DNA of 64,000 nt, taken from Verticillium longisporum (taxonomy: Eukaryota > Ascomycota > Sordariomycetes > Glomerellales > Plectosphaerellaceae). How positions within the stretch are numbered: the first letter of the stretch is position 1; each line of letters starts with the position of its first letter. The position numbers were made by a program, and so were the translations under genes. The stretch is taken from positions 4,836,001 to 4,900,000 of the forward strand of contig JAETXT010000006.1 in the NCBI GenBank assembly GCA_019188255.1, in the 5' to 3' direction. Positions 47,131 through 59,062 of the stretch are shown piece by piece. The notes beneath the pieces are model-generated. The model did not search any database, was not told the DNA's origin, and saw only the letters and a list, made by a program, of their open reading frames with translations.

Positions 47131-50100
47131 TCACCAATCGTCATCCTCCTGCTTCTTCTGCATGGCGTTCTTGCGCGCCAGCAGGGCGTCGGCCAAGCTG
47201 TTGCCAAGACTTGGCGTCGGCGTGTTGCTGCGGCTGTTGTCGGACCCACTGGCGCCGTTGCTGATGACCGAATCCCGAGGCTGCTGCGCGGAGAGGGCGG
47301 CGGGCTTGCGACCCGCAGCCGGGCGCTTGGCAGGGGGGGGGAGGTGCCCTCGGAGCCGGCTCTTGCGCCATCTCCTCGACGTACGCGGCGGGCACCCAGG
47401 CCTGCTGGCCGCCACTCTTGCCGAGCCACCATCCTGGAATCTAGTCAGTACGTTGTTCTCAGCCTCGTGCGTCGATAAACATACCATTGTTCTCCTTCTG
47501 CACAATCTCGATGATATCGCCCGCCTTGATGGACAGTTCATTCTCCTTCTGCCCGTCAAAGTCGTACAGCACCTTAGCAATGACCTTGGCTTTGGCGGGA
47601 GGAGCAGGTGGGGGCGGAGGAGGCCCCCGGGAAGACGTCGCTGAGGTGCTCCTGGTATGGGAGGGAAGTGGGGCATGAACAGCCGGCTGCGTCTGCTGAG
47701 CAGCCGGCTGCGCGAAAGAGGGTACAGGCCTGGCTGTGGAGGCGGCGGCGGGGACAACAACAGCGGCCGGAGTAGGAACTGGCCGAGGCTGAGGCTTGCG
47801 TGCGGTGGTGGGCTGGTTTCTGGCAGGTCGGCCATTGGGACCACCAGGCCTGATGAGCTTGCCGCGAGTGATCGGCCTAGGCGGCACCGGCTTGCCCTTT
47901 GGCGTAGGTCGCGACCTCGACTGCGGGGACTCTCCAGCACGGGTGTGGATAGCACCGCTCTTGTAGAAGTCCGCAGACTGTTGTGAGTCCTTGAGCACCT
48001 TGACCTGCTGCATCTTGCCTGGCTTCTTGGCGTACTGGATTGCCTCAGCGATCTGAAGATTGAATCCTCCGGGCATGACGCGCTGCATCTGAGTAAAAAG
48101 CTCAGTCTTGAGAACGCAGTTCAGAAGAGGATCGGCCTCTTGGGGGATCCAATCAGTAGCGAGAACCAGTCGTCCTGGGCGTTCGAAGCGCTGACACCCT
48201 TGATGGCACCAAGCGGCACCGCACGCTCGACCGTGATCTGGGGCTGCCCGTTGACGAGCATCTGTGCGATGATGTAGAACTTGCTGTTCGTCACGACAAT
48301 GGTGCGGGGGCTGGGCTTGCTGGAGCGACCAAACTTGGCCTCAAGAATCTCACCACGGCACGAGAAAACGGCCTTCTCGTTACCTCCCAGACCGACAGCG
48401 TTGCGGATCTGCGCACCAGGGCCAGTCGAGGCGTTGAGGCCCATGTAGTCACCGAGGAAGCGCCTTGAGCCCAAAAGACTCATACGGCGCCTCTCCTTGC
48501 GGCCTCCCAGGACCTGGTGACCGTGATCTCGAAGGTGCAGGTACTCGGCACCAGTTCTCTTCTTACGCCAGAAACGTTGAATGCGAGTTGCAGACTCGGC
48601 ACGATAAGCAAGGTAAGCGCGCCACATGCGCTGGATTCGTGTAGCCATGTTGTGCCAGTAACGATCACGCATGTGCTCGAGAGCGAACAGGGTCTCAGGC
48701 GACTTGATAAACGCCTTGGTCACACCCATCTGCCATTCTTCCTTCGGAATACTCGTGTCCTTGAAGATCTGCTTGACCGCGGCCTCGTATGACCCCGTCC
48801 AGGTGTACTCGCCAGCATACGAGGTTGCAGGCGACAAGAGGAAGAAACGGTCGACAAACTTCTCGAATGACTGACGGTACGCGAAACCCGCACGACGGAT
48901 ACGGACGTTCTCTTGCAGACCGAGGTACTTGACCTGATGCAGGACGTTCGGGACGTTGTATTCAGTCGGCGACTTGTTCTCGTTCGGCTTGATCGTGCGA
49001 ATGTAAGATGGCTGACACTTCATCAGTGTTTCCACCAGAGCGTTGGCTGAGCTACGGATACGGTCGCCGGCGGACGGGGGCTGCTTCCGGTTGTCCTGGT
49101 CGACCTGGTTAGGGAAGAGCGCGTGTACGAACTGGTTGCCGCTCGTTTGGAACAAGTTGAGAAGACCCTTGAGAAGCAGATCCTTGTTCTTGTCCGTGAT
49201 GCCATCGACCGTGTAGCTCACGTCACCTGCGTAGAGCTTGTTGATGAACCTGCCCTGCCTAGGTGTCTGGTGAGGGTTAGACATGGTGTTGACGCTCTGC
49301 ATGTAAGTGCGGTCGCTTGCGGCCGGGTCTGCGTGAGCCGTCTTGGTGGCCTCCTTCATGGCCGAGAAGTCAGCAGGTGCCCTTGTAGATTCAATGAGGT
49401 CGCAGACAATCTTGTTGTCGAAATACTTGATGGGTGTCCACTGGATCTGCTCCCTCGCGTATTCTTCTTGCTCCGTCTTCAGCGTCAATTGAATAAAGAT
49501 TTGCTGCAGCTTCTCGTTGACGTAGTTAATGCACAGTTGCTCGAAAGTGTTCTTTTCGAAGATCTCGAAACCGTAAATATCAAGAATGCCGATGGCGTTC
49601 TTGGAAGCCTGCTTGGCCTTGAGAGATTGGTTGACGCGGTTGACGATCCAGTCGAAGAGGTTGTTGTAGATGGCTTTCGCGAGGGCATCGCGCGTGGCAA
49701 TGGCCTGAGCGGGGTTGGCCGGGGATTCAATGACTTCGCCGTTGCGTGGGGTGAGGATTCGAATCGTGATGGGCTGGGCAAGTTGCACGGGTGTCACCTC
49801 GAGCAGGTAAGCCAGGAAATCCACGACGGACTGATCCGTGATGGCGGCATATCCCTCCTGGTCCTCCTGGAACTGGATGTTACCCGTCCACAGTACAGCC
49901 GCAAGCATACGGAAGATCTCATCCTGTTCCGCCTGGTTGAGACCAATAATCTTCATGGCGTTAAGTGTGTCCTGGTACTCAGCGAGATCGTCGATTCCGT
50001 CCACGTCGAAACATTTCGATCGGCTCGTGTAAGCGTACGTCTCGGGCGTTTGGATGCCGAATTGCTGTCGGTAGGTCTGCGAAGCACCCTTGGTGAACTG

Positions 50101-50901
50101 GTAGAAGATGTGGAAGTTGCGCTCGTTGGTAATCTGGCCAGTGACTCGCGTCTTCTCGAGGAGGTAATTCGTAATATCGGCACCCACTGGCTCGCCTTGG
50201 GCGTTGAAGTGCAGTTGGAGATATTTGCCGAAGCGGGAGGAGTTGTTGTTTCGCAACGTCTTGGCATTGCCAAAGGACTCGAGCAAGGGGTTCGTGGCCA
50301 GCACCATGTCCTTGATCTGCTTGATGTCTCCAGACTCGCCCCCGATACGCTGGCAATGTACTGCATGATGCGCTTCGCCGCCTCGGTCTTGCCTGCGCCC
50401 GACTCGCCCGAGATGATGACGCACTGGTTTTCCTGGTAGGCCTTCATGTTGTAGTACGCCGACTCGGCAATGGCAAAGACGTGCGGCGGCACCTCGAGAC
50501 GGTTCTTGCCCCTATAGCTGTCGAGAACCTCCTCGGTGTATATGCCGAGATCGCGAAAGGGGTTGACAGACACCAGCACATGGCCAATGTATGTGTAAAT
50601 CTCGCGACCCTCGAATCGCTTCTTCAAGTTGTCGTTGATCGCCTCGTTGGACACCTTACTGAGCAACGTAAGGTCGGACACGCCAATTTCCTTCTTCTTG
50701 GTAACTTCGTAGGTGGCCTTCTTGGGTCTCGCCGCTGCGCCGCCCTGGCCCGATGCGCCCGCCTGGGCTTTCCTATCTTTCGGTCGTCTCGCAAAACCCT
50801 ACATGTCGGGGTCGCGATCGTCAGTTCAGTTGCCCTCGGGCGGTGTGCCACAGACGGGAGCCTGGGGCACCCGAAGTTGGGCGCGCGGAGTGTCTCACCA
50901 T
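47131..50901 (-). CDS. MYO1: Class I myosin MYO1/MyoA (frame broken at homopolymers)
   Basis: Actin-patch motor for endocytosis and Arp2/3 activation at growing tips. I infer exons 50901-50899 (only the ATG), 50798-47486 and 47433-47131. After the start come [10 protein letters not shown] and [19 protein letters not shown]. The motor domain has the P-loop [20 protein letters not shown], switch [16 protein letters not shown], switch [22 protein letters not shown] and actin-binding [13 protein letters not shown]. Two IQ-like repeats follow ([28 protein letters not shown]), then the TH1 lipid-binding tail ([14 protein letters not shown]), a Pro-rich segment, an SH3 domain ([20 protein letters not shown]) and an acidic end (KKQEDDDW) for Arp2/3. 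The frame breaks at 50339-50343 (C5, six needed), 48143-48147 (G5, six needed) and 47333-47341 (a run of nine of wrong length). Both sides of each break are unmistakably myosin. Confidence 0.96.
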
Positions 50902-51725
50902 GATGGGCGGTTCTGGCGGGGGAGGAGGGAAGGTAGTATCGATGCGCAGTTGATGTAGCTGGGCGGCAGCTTTGACGGTGAGGAGGGATGCAGAATCAGA
51001 AAGAAATGCGCAATCTTTGTAAAGTTGCTTGCCTAGGCAATGACGTTGGAATTCATTGGGGGGGGATTACGCAGTGCGCTGTGGCTGGTTCCTGAGATGT
51101 TGGCGGCGGAGCTGCACCTACCTGGCCTTCCTTGGCCCGGCCGGCTAGGTTGGGTGGGCGGCGTGCCTGACGAGTTCCCATACGCAATCGTCCGAGATTC
51201 AGCCGGCACGATGGCTCAGCCTCAATTGAGTCGAGTCTCGGGGCCATCGGGTTCGCTTGGTACTAGCGCCGCCATCGGTTCCTGGCGTTCCGTAGGTATC
51301 TAGGTACCTAAGGGTAGTACTTTACCTTAGTTGAACGAACATGATATTCATTGAAAGGCTTTAACACTCGTAATCGGACACCAATATGTGGCCCCAGGAT
51401 CCAGCTTCGTATGCCTGCGACTCGAATACCAACTTGCCTTGGAGCCTGTCAATCTCTATCAACATGAACGGGACAATAATAGAGCTTCCCCTCCTCCAAA
51501 ATTGCGTATCCAGACCCGCATCGCCAAACCCAAGTAGTTTCACAACACCAGCCCCAAGGGCCGTGGGACCCCAGTTTTGAAAATCATCAATCCCTCTTTG
51601 CATTCATTACAGCAGTTGCTACTCGATAGGGTATCACTGCTTTTTAAGGCTCATCGTTGGTGCCTCAACGTTCCAGGCGTGGGCCGTATCATCCTCTTCA
51701 CATCATTCATCGTCCATCTCTGTCA
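50902..51725. other. MYO1 promoter and F-box/WD gene 3' region
   Basis: No coding frame recognised. It contains GTAGGTATCTAGGTACC and TACCTTAG words at about 51293-51330, like those in other spacers of the window. Confidence 0.5.
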
Positions 51726-53620
51726 TTATGCTCCAAGACCAAGGTCTCTCACGAGTCGCACGTCATCCGCCTGCCGTTCCAGAGCTGTCCTCATGCGCTC
51801 AGAATATTCCGCCTCCTGCTGTTCGAGATGCATTTCCTCCTCCGTTTTTGGTTCTCGGTCGCCAAAGTCGCTGGGTTTGAATCTCGGCGTCTTCGAGAGA
51901 CTGACCAGGCCCAGCTTCTCACCAGTCCAGAACAAAATCTCGCCGTCGTTGATTCTCTCCGACTGGCCGGGCGTCTGCGTCGACAGAATCTTCCTCGCCA
52001 GGTCATCGATGCCCGGCATCTGCGAGAACAGGGATGGCCGATTGATGGGCTCACTTTGGCCGATCCTCATGCGCCGCACCTCGGTGAAGCCATCCCGCTC
52101 GAACCACTTGATATAGCCGGATCCGTCGGAGAACACTATGCACGTGCCGTGAGTGATGACTGATAGAATCTTGGACTGCGAGGCGTTGTATCGATTCTTG
52201 AAATTCGAATTGTGCTGCCTGCCGCTCTGAGCCCTGTCCGAGTTCGATAGTGCGTAAAGTTCCAGGGAGCCCTTGGTGTTGTATTCGCCTCCGGCAATGA
52301 GCGTCCGTCCTGGCTTTTCCTTCGACTCGCGCACCTGATCTACCGAGAGCTCGCCGTTGCGGCGAACCTCGGTGTCCAGTGGCGAGAACGAGTGCGGGAG
52401 GGAGGCAAGACTGGCAAGCCTGGCACCCGAGTGAATGCTCCCGACAATGGGAGCAAGTTTTCTCCGGTCGTAATGCAGAATGTTGCTGAACCGTCCGGCC
52501 ACGTATATATCGTCTGACAGGATAGTGCCATCGCTTGCTATCGGAAGATGCAGGATGCTGAGCGGGTGAGGTTGAGAAAGGGGCGCGTACTGTGGTAGCG
52601 GATCCGTATCGAAAATCTGGTCTATCGCATCGTGGGGCCGGTGATGTCTTGCTCTATAGTCGTAAAGATGGATGCCCAGGGAAGTGCCCACGGTCAGGGG
52701 GCATCGACGTGCGCGCTTGATAGCGCCGCAATGGACCACTCGAAAGACTGGTCTGACACTACAGCCAGACGTTCGAGGTCAACTTCCTTCAGATGACCCT
52801 GCACGGCAACGAAAGCCCTTTTCCCTTGGCTGTCTACGCTGATGCATTCTGTGACACCGGCATCGATCTTGCGGGACCGGCCAACAGCACCTGGCCCGTC
52901 GATGTGAAGAATGCCGGGTGCGCTCTTGGCTACTATGGCACCTTTACGGCCCCTCCGGCCCTTGACGTCCCAGAGACAGATTGAGCCGTCGTCAAGCGGT
53001 GAGACGGCCAGCATGTTCCCGGGTCGTCTGGAGGATTATACAGCGCAACGCCTCGTACATCCAGAAGTTCCTGTAATCTGCCGTCTCGAATGCAAGGTTG
53101 TTGCAGCCAGCTGGTGGTCACGGGTGCATTGCGCTGGATGTATTCGTCATACCAGCAGACGGATTCGCCGGGAAATGTTGGGTCCCAATTAGCGATTTCA
53201 CGGAAACGCCGTTCCTTTCGCGCAGCCGATGTTCCATGGATGGCTTGGACTTTTGGTTCTGTGGCGTCAATCTCCTGGTTCAGAGAGACAGCAACATCGA
53301 GTAATGGTTCATTGAGTACGTCCTCGTCGAGAACTCTGGCCATGCGACGGCGCCGCTCGAGAGTCTCTAGAAAGGGCGAGTCGTCAAAAGTCCTTGACCT
53401 CCAATGACTGTTGTCTAAGGAGATTTCGCGAAGCTTACGACATCCGAGCTGCAGACTGGGGAAGTCTTGGGGCTCCAGGTCTAGTGAGGGGCACGTCGCT
53501 CCATCAGCCGAGTGACTTGAGACGAGACGGAATGAACGTTGCTTGCTTACACGTGAAGATCCTCAGCAGAATTTCATCCGGAAGCCGCTGGAGCGTCCTG
53601 TAAACCTCTTGAGACGCCAT
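51726..53620 (-). CDS. F-box protein with WD40-like repeats (two frameshifts)
   Basis: Probable substrate receptor of an SCF ubiquitin ligase. I infer exons 53620-53551 and 53480-51726, about 608 residues once both frame breaks are bridged. The F-box is at the N-terminus (LQRLPDEILLRIFTYLEPQ then DFPSLQLGCRKLREISLD) and is split by the intron within its Tyr codon. Downstream are WD-like blades, for example GNMLAVSPLDDGSICLWDVK, VTECISVDSQGKRAFVAVQG, TVGTSLGIHLYDYRA, DIYVAGRFSNILHYDRRKL and LSVITHGTCIVFSDGSGYIK. The C-terminus is Glu-rich (EEEMHLEQQEAEYSERMR). The frame breaks at 53018-53020 (three C on the + strand where four are needed) and 52697-52701 (five G where six are needed). The target is unknown. 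Confidence 0.85.
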
Positions 53621-56600
53621 AACCAAGGATCCAGAACGGCAACACCAACGCCGCGTTGGGAAGATGAAACAAGGAAATGACAGACGTGAGATGCGAGGAT
53701 GGGTGTGATGCTTCGGGCGAATGAGGACATAACATGCGACGCTTATCGATCGCTATCGTTATCGTAATACGCCCCAGGGACCGCGGCAGAGGTGCCGGGG
53801 GCCCACCGTCCTGCGGGGTGGGGGGGGGCCTCTTTTCCTCATCCCCAAGGTCTAGATTCGACCTGTGCATACAGTACTTACGGGTTCCAGAAATGACGCA
53901 GGGACTGGCGTCAATGAGGTTATGACCCAAGGGCCAAAAGGAGCCTTCAACGAACACACAGTACGACGCTCTAGTCCACCAGACCAATATATTGCCGCCT
54001 GCGATTCGGTGGAGGTCTGAAGAGCCCATCGCCGTGGCTGCGCATGCCATGCCCGCTTTCAGTCCAATGGGAAGGTGGCTGGAAATAGGGGGAACGTGGT
54101 CTACCTCGCCGAAGTCAAATTGAATTCGGACATTATGTGCAGACTTCATCTTGTGTTTTAACCCCCCGAGAGATATTATATTTATTCCAACATAAGTTCA
54201 TAATTCTTTGCCTAAGCTTGCGGGCCCATCGACGCAAAACCATGGCTCTGAGATATAGACCGACTGAGGGAGGGGTGAAGCTCATGGGCGCGAGGTCAAG
54301 AGCCTCGAATCTACAGTCTAGAATACTTTCGGTATAGCATATGGGATAAACCTAAATTAATTTTCTGGAGGAGCATGAGCGGTTGTTTGGATGACGCTCA
54401 GGACGCGTCAGACCAGCTTGCTGTCAGATTTGACCCGTGTCTAGAAAACGTAGTTGCCCAGGCGCCTTGGAAAGTCACGACGATGTTCGAGTAAGCGACG
54501 ATCAGGCAGTGATATCCTGACTCCTGCAGATTGTTGCTTCATGCGATGCGCTGCTCTCCGTGAATCCTGTTCAGATCGGGCTGTTTCAGTCTGTGGTCGA
54601 GCTGGTATTCCGCGACAGGCGCTATTGTCCAGACGCGGCAGCGCGACGAAGATGGTGTTGGAGCCGAAATCCGCGACGCGCCCTCCGCACAAGCTTCTGC
54701 ACATGCCAGGTCCCTCCACTGGGCGAGTGCGTGCGAAGAAGGGTCGAGTTCCTGTGGAAAGGCGCCGCCTTTCGACGACCTCGGTCGCTAGTCGTGTCCT
54801 ACATTCTGAGACAGAGCCCTGGTATGGGGGAGGCCATCCGGACAAGGGGTAGAAGACGGGGTGGGTGAGCCAATGGTCTCCTCAGTCTCGAGTATCGCAC
54901 CGTGAATGAAGGTCGTCGAGAGGTCGAACGGCAGGAGGACGAGAAGGCTTCAAGAGTTTGAATAAGCATGTCAAGATGCGGGCAGATCGGATATTTAGAC
55001 TAGATGGAAGGCATGCATCAGCACGATGGTCCCATGGACAGACGATCTATAAACAAAGTCGTACGATTTTGAAGTCATGACCATGTGGGTGGTCTCATGG
55101 TGTGGCTGCTGCCGTGCGGATGCATGCGATGGCATCTGCAGGAGAGACGGCGGGCTGTTTGACCGAGCTAGTGGATTTGACACTGGAAGGTCATTTTTTC
55201 GACAGGAAGTCCCATGTTCCCCCCTCGCACCCATGGTATGTCAGGCAAGGGGTGGCAGGAGTCAAGAGGGCCAGGGGTCAAGGGGTTTCTCCTACTGCAG
55301 GGGTGTGGACCAGATTCTGGGGGAGAAGTGATTCGCGATGCACCGTCGTTTGTAGAGTTTGGACGGTATAGTTGCATTGATGCGGTGGAAGGGGACCAAA
55401 GCGGTCGCCGCTCTGGACCTGGAGGGACCAAGCTGGTGTGACCTGACTAGGATCTTAAACTTGGCCCTTCTCTTTTCGTCACTTCCCCGATCACGAAAGG
55501 AGGGACACCTCGCCTCGTGGACTGATGGCGTCGGTCGTTCAGGCACCTCAAGGTTTGGTAGGTCTGCACAAGTATACTATGAATGCGGTCAGACGGATAG
55601 GTAAGGGTCAGGATGCAGAGAAGAGGAGGCAGGAAGGCTAGGAAGGTCCAGCCCGGGTCAATACCTGCCCCCTCCCCCCTGTTCAACGATGCGCCAGCAA
55701 TAGCAACAGGTTCGCAGGAGCGACCGCATTGCCCAATTAGTAGTGGACACCGACCAATCTACTGATGTGACCCCAACGCCCAGGCCCACCGCACACAAGC
55801 CATGGCACAGTTAAGCGCCCGACAACGTGGGTCTGTCCAGAGAAGGTCTAGCGTCGTGCATCCGAAACTGCAGCTGTCCACTCACCGATTGCGATGGTGC
55901 ATCGCCGTTGTCTTGGGTCTTGGGACCTTCTCCGTCTTCTCATGTTCGCTCTTTCCGACAAAGACCTCGCCGGCTCGGCGGCGGCAAGAGTAGGTAGTAG
56001 ACAAATATATCCCTATTCTTACCCTCGTCCCCCGCCTCCGTCTCTCTGTCACCAACTTCCAGGAACCATGCCTCTGGATCTATGACCAACGATCGACATT
56101 GTCTTTCTCTCCTGCATCGTGCGACTTGACCAATTTGACGGAATCCACCTTTTGCCTTTCAAGGCCTCAAACCCAGGCGCAAAACGACCCTACACCTCCC
56201 CACCCCCCCTGGTCACCGACGAAACGTCACAAGAGCCTCGACTCGTCTCCGTCAAAGGGTCTCTAACACGTCTCGTCTCAACTCAAGCCAAGCATTGTCG
56301 CAACTGCCCTGTCGTCTGATGCCTCGCTACCACCTCCCGCTCGTCCAAAGCTAGCTGATACGAGTCTATCCAGCTGCGAAACCCCGATTCCCCAACTCCT
56401 GCGTCTGATCTGCCAGGCATCACAGGCATCGTCGTTTCCTCTCTACCTGACCCGCCTTTCTGGCGCCCCGCTTGCTCCAGCAGACCCAAGTACACGTCAA
56501 ACGGCCTGTCAGACATTGTGCATAGCTTGCCCAAGCTGCTCGATGCCTGCGTGCCACCCGAACAACTTGTCAGCCCGCCAAGGTTGTCTTCCTTGCTCAC

Positions 56601-57229
56601 AGCCCATCTGGTTATACCACTAGCACCGGACCACGGCATCAGCTCCAAGATCAACAATCATCTTCGAGGTCGGACCCTAGCATCCTAGTCACGGCATCGC
56701 GTCTACCCGTTGAGTCGCCATCCCGTTATCCTGGACGGCCGGGCTTTTGCGTCTCATCCATCGCCTCTTTTATGACCTTATACCCCCGCCTCTCATACGT
56801 TGAGTTTAACCTTTTTCTCTCCCTCTGCTCTACCTCCACCTCCTCTCCTGCATTCTTTTCTTCTCTCGTGTTCCGTCATAGTACGTGGTGAGGAAGTAGA
56901 GTCGCAACCCAACTTTCGACACCCTCGCCTGACGGAATTCCCTCCATTCATTCACGCAGCTGCTGGCTCAGATCGCTCTTTTACGACTCGGCTGGACTTC
57001 CGTTATTGCTGGAGCGCTTTTGGTTCTCTACGACACTTTTTTTTTATTCGACAGCAAGATAAAGGATACCGGGACGGCCTGGTTGGATACTCGGCTCAAG
57101 CGCTCTGGTGGGAAACTCAGGCTCGGGCATCCCTAGCTCATTGACCCAATTTCGGAGCATCGTTGTCTTGTCGCCGGACGACACACTTAACCAGCATTCG
57201 AGATCGAAGCGCGAAAACGAACCGCCAAG
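53621..57229. other. Long intergenic region and NoxA leader, no gene seen
   Basis: No frame with recognisable domains on either strand. A G run lies at about 53818-53829. The part from about 55980 to 57229 is C/T-rich on the + strand, with a T run at about 57036-57046, and probably holds the promoter and a long 5' leader of NoxA. An unusual or lineage-specific gene between 54.4 and 55.7 kb cannot be excluded but I cannot support one. Confidence 0.5.
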
Positions 57230-59062
57230 ATGCCTCTCGCCAACTTTTCCCTGGTCAAGAAGCAGTTCACTGCGACGAAGATGCTCTTCAACATACTCTT
57301 TTGGGGTGTGCACTGGGGCCTCTTTGCCTTTGGATGGTAGGTCTCCGTCGTTCGGGACCACGGCATGGGAGGAGGAGGGCTGACTGTGTTCTCCAGGTAC
57401 AAACAGGCTGCCGAGCCTAGGCTGGCACCACTCAACACACTGAAATACTCCGTGTGGATTTCAAGAGGTGCTGGTCTCGTGCTTAGTGTGGACGGCACAT
57501 TGATCCTGCTCCCCGTCTGCCGAACCATCATGCGATGGATCCGGCCGAAGATCAGATTCCTCCCTCTAGATGAGAACATCTGGTTTCACAGACAGGTGGC
57601 GTATGCCATGGTGTTTTTCACCCTGCTGCACACGGGTTCCCATTATATCAAGTAAGCGATATTCGTTCTTGGCCATCTAAACCCTCGCTGACCTGCTTAG
57701 CTTCTTCAATGTCGAGCGGGCCCAGCTTCGTCCTGAGACTGCAGTCCAGATCCACTACGCGCAAGCTGGAGGCGTTACAGGCCACATCATGCTATTCTGC
57801 ATGCTCATGATGTACACGACTGCTCATTCCCGTATTCGCCAACAGTCTTTCGAGACATTTTGGTACACACATCACCTCTTTATCCCCTTCCTCCTCGGCT
57901 TGTATACCCATACGGTCGGCTGCTTCGTGCGCGACACCGCCGCCCCTTTCTCTCCCTTTGCCGGCAAGGACTTCTGGGAGCACTGCATCGGTTATCTCGG
58001 CTGGCGCTGGGAGCTTTGGAGTGGTGGCCTCTACCTCATCGAGCGCCTGTACCGTGAGATCCGGGCCCGCAGAGAGACTAAGATTACCCGTGTCGTTCGC
58101 CACCCATACGACGTTGTCGAGATCCAATTCAGCAAGCCTTCCTTCAAGTACAAGGCCGGCCAGTGGCTCTTCCTTCAGGTTCCTGGCATTTCCAACTACC
58201 AGTGGCACCCATTCACCATCACCTCTTGCCCGTTCGACCCCTACGTATCGGTCCACGTTCGCCAGGTTGGGGAGTTTACCCGCGCACTCGGCGAGGCCGA
58301 CGGCGCCGGTGCTGCACAGTCTAAGCTGTACGATGGCGTCGACCCCATGGGCATGTACGAGGTGGCCCTGCAGAACGGCCAGCAGATGCCTAGCCTCCGC
58401 ATCGACGGCCCTTACGGTGCGCCCGCCGAAGACGTCTTCAACAACGAGATTGCCGTTCTTATTGGTACTGGTATCGGTGTCACGCCGTGGGCCTCCATCC
58501 TTAAGAATATCTGGCACCTGCGCAACGGACCCAACCCTCCCACCCGCCTCCGTCGTGTCGAATTCATTTGGGTCTGCAAAGACACTGGCTCTTTTGAGTG
58601 GTTCCAGACCCTCCTCTCCTCCCTCGAATCTCAATCCGACGAGGCTGCACGCACACCTGGCAGCAACGGCATTGAGTTCCTCAAGATCCACACCTATCTC
58701 ACACAGAAGCTGGACATGGACACAACCCAGAACATCGTCCTCAACTCGGTCGGCGCCCAGCTCGATCCCCTCACCGAGCTGAAGTCCCGCACCAACTTTG
58801 GAAGGCCGAACTTTTCCAAGCTCTTCTCAACCATGCGCGATGGCATTCTCGACCGCACTTACCTCAACGGTCTTGAGGGCAGCATGCGGACGACGGTTGG
58901 TGTCTACTTCTGCGGCCCCTCCGCAGCCGGTATGTTATTCATCTCATCCCGATGCAACGAAGCCCATGCTAACGTTATTTTCCAGCCCGAGACATCAAGG
59001 GTGCTTGCAAGGACGCCGCCATCTCTGAAGTTAACTTCCGCTTCTGGAAGGAGCATTTCTGA
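57230..59062 (+). CDS. noxA: NADPH oxidase A (NOX1/NoxA), superoxide-producing
   Basis: Membrane flavocytochrome that moves electrons from NADPH through FAD and two haems to oxygen. In filamentous fungi it acts in sexual development, hyphal fusion and infection structures with NoxR and Rac. I infer exons 57230-57336, 57397-57651, 57701-58929 and 58986-59062, giving 555 residues with all phases closing. Visible in order: N-terminal helix KMLFNILFWGVHWGLFAFGW, haem-ligand regions (HRQVAYAMVFFTLLHTGSHY; ETFWYTHHLFIPFLLGLYTH), the FAD site WHPFTITSCPFDPY, NADPH-binding GTGIGVTPWASILKNIW, the CGP motif (VGVYFCGPSAA) and the terminal EVNFRFWKEHF. There is no EF-hand or long N-terminal extension, so it is NoxA rather than NoxB or NoxC. 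It is complete, with no break. Confidence 0.97.

Noticed and set aside
49123..50439. A 438-codon open frame antisense to MYO1
   Set aside because: Shadow of the myosin coding strand; no domain and no splice structure of its own.
53621..55700. Several open frames of 80-190 codons in the long spacer
   Set aside because: They overlap on both strands, lack recognisable domains or intron structure, and have compositions expected of GC-rich chance frames.
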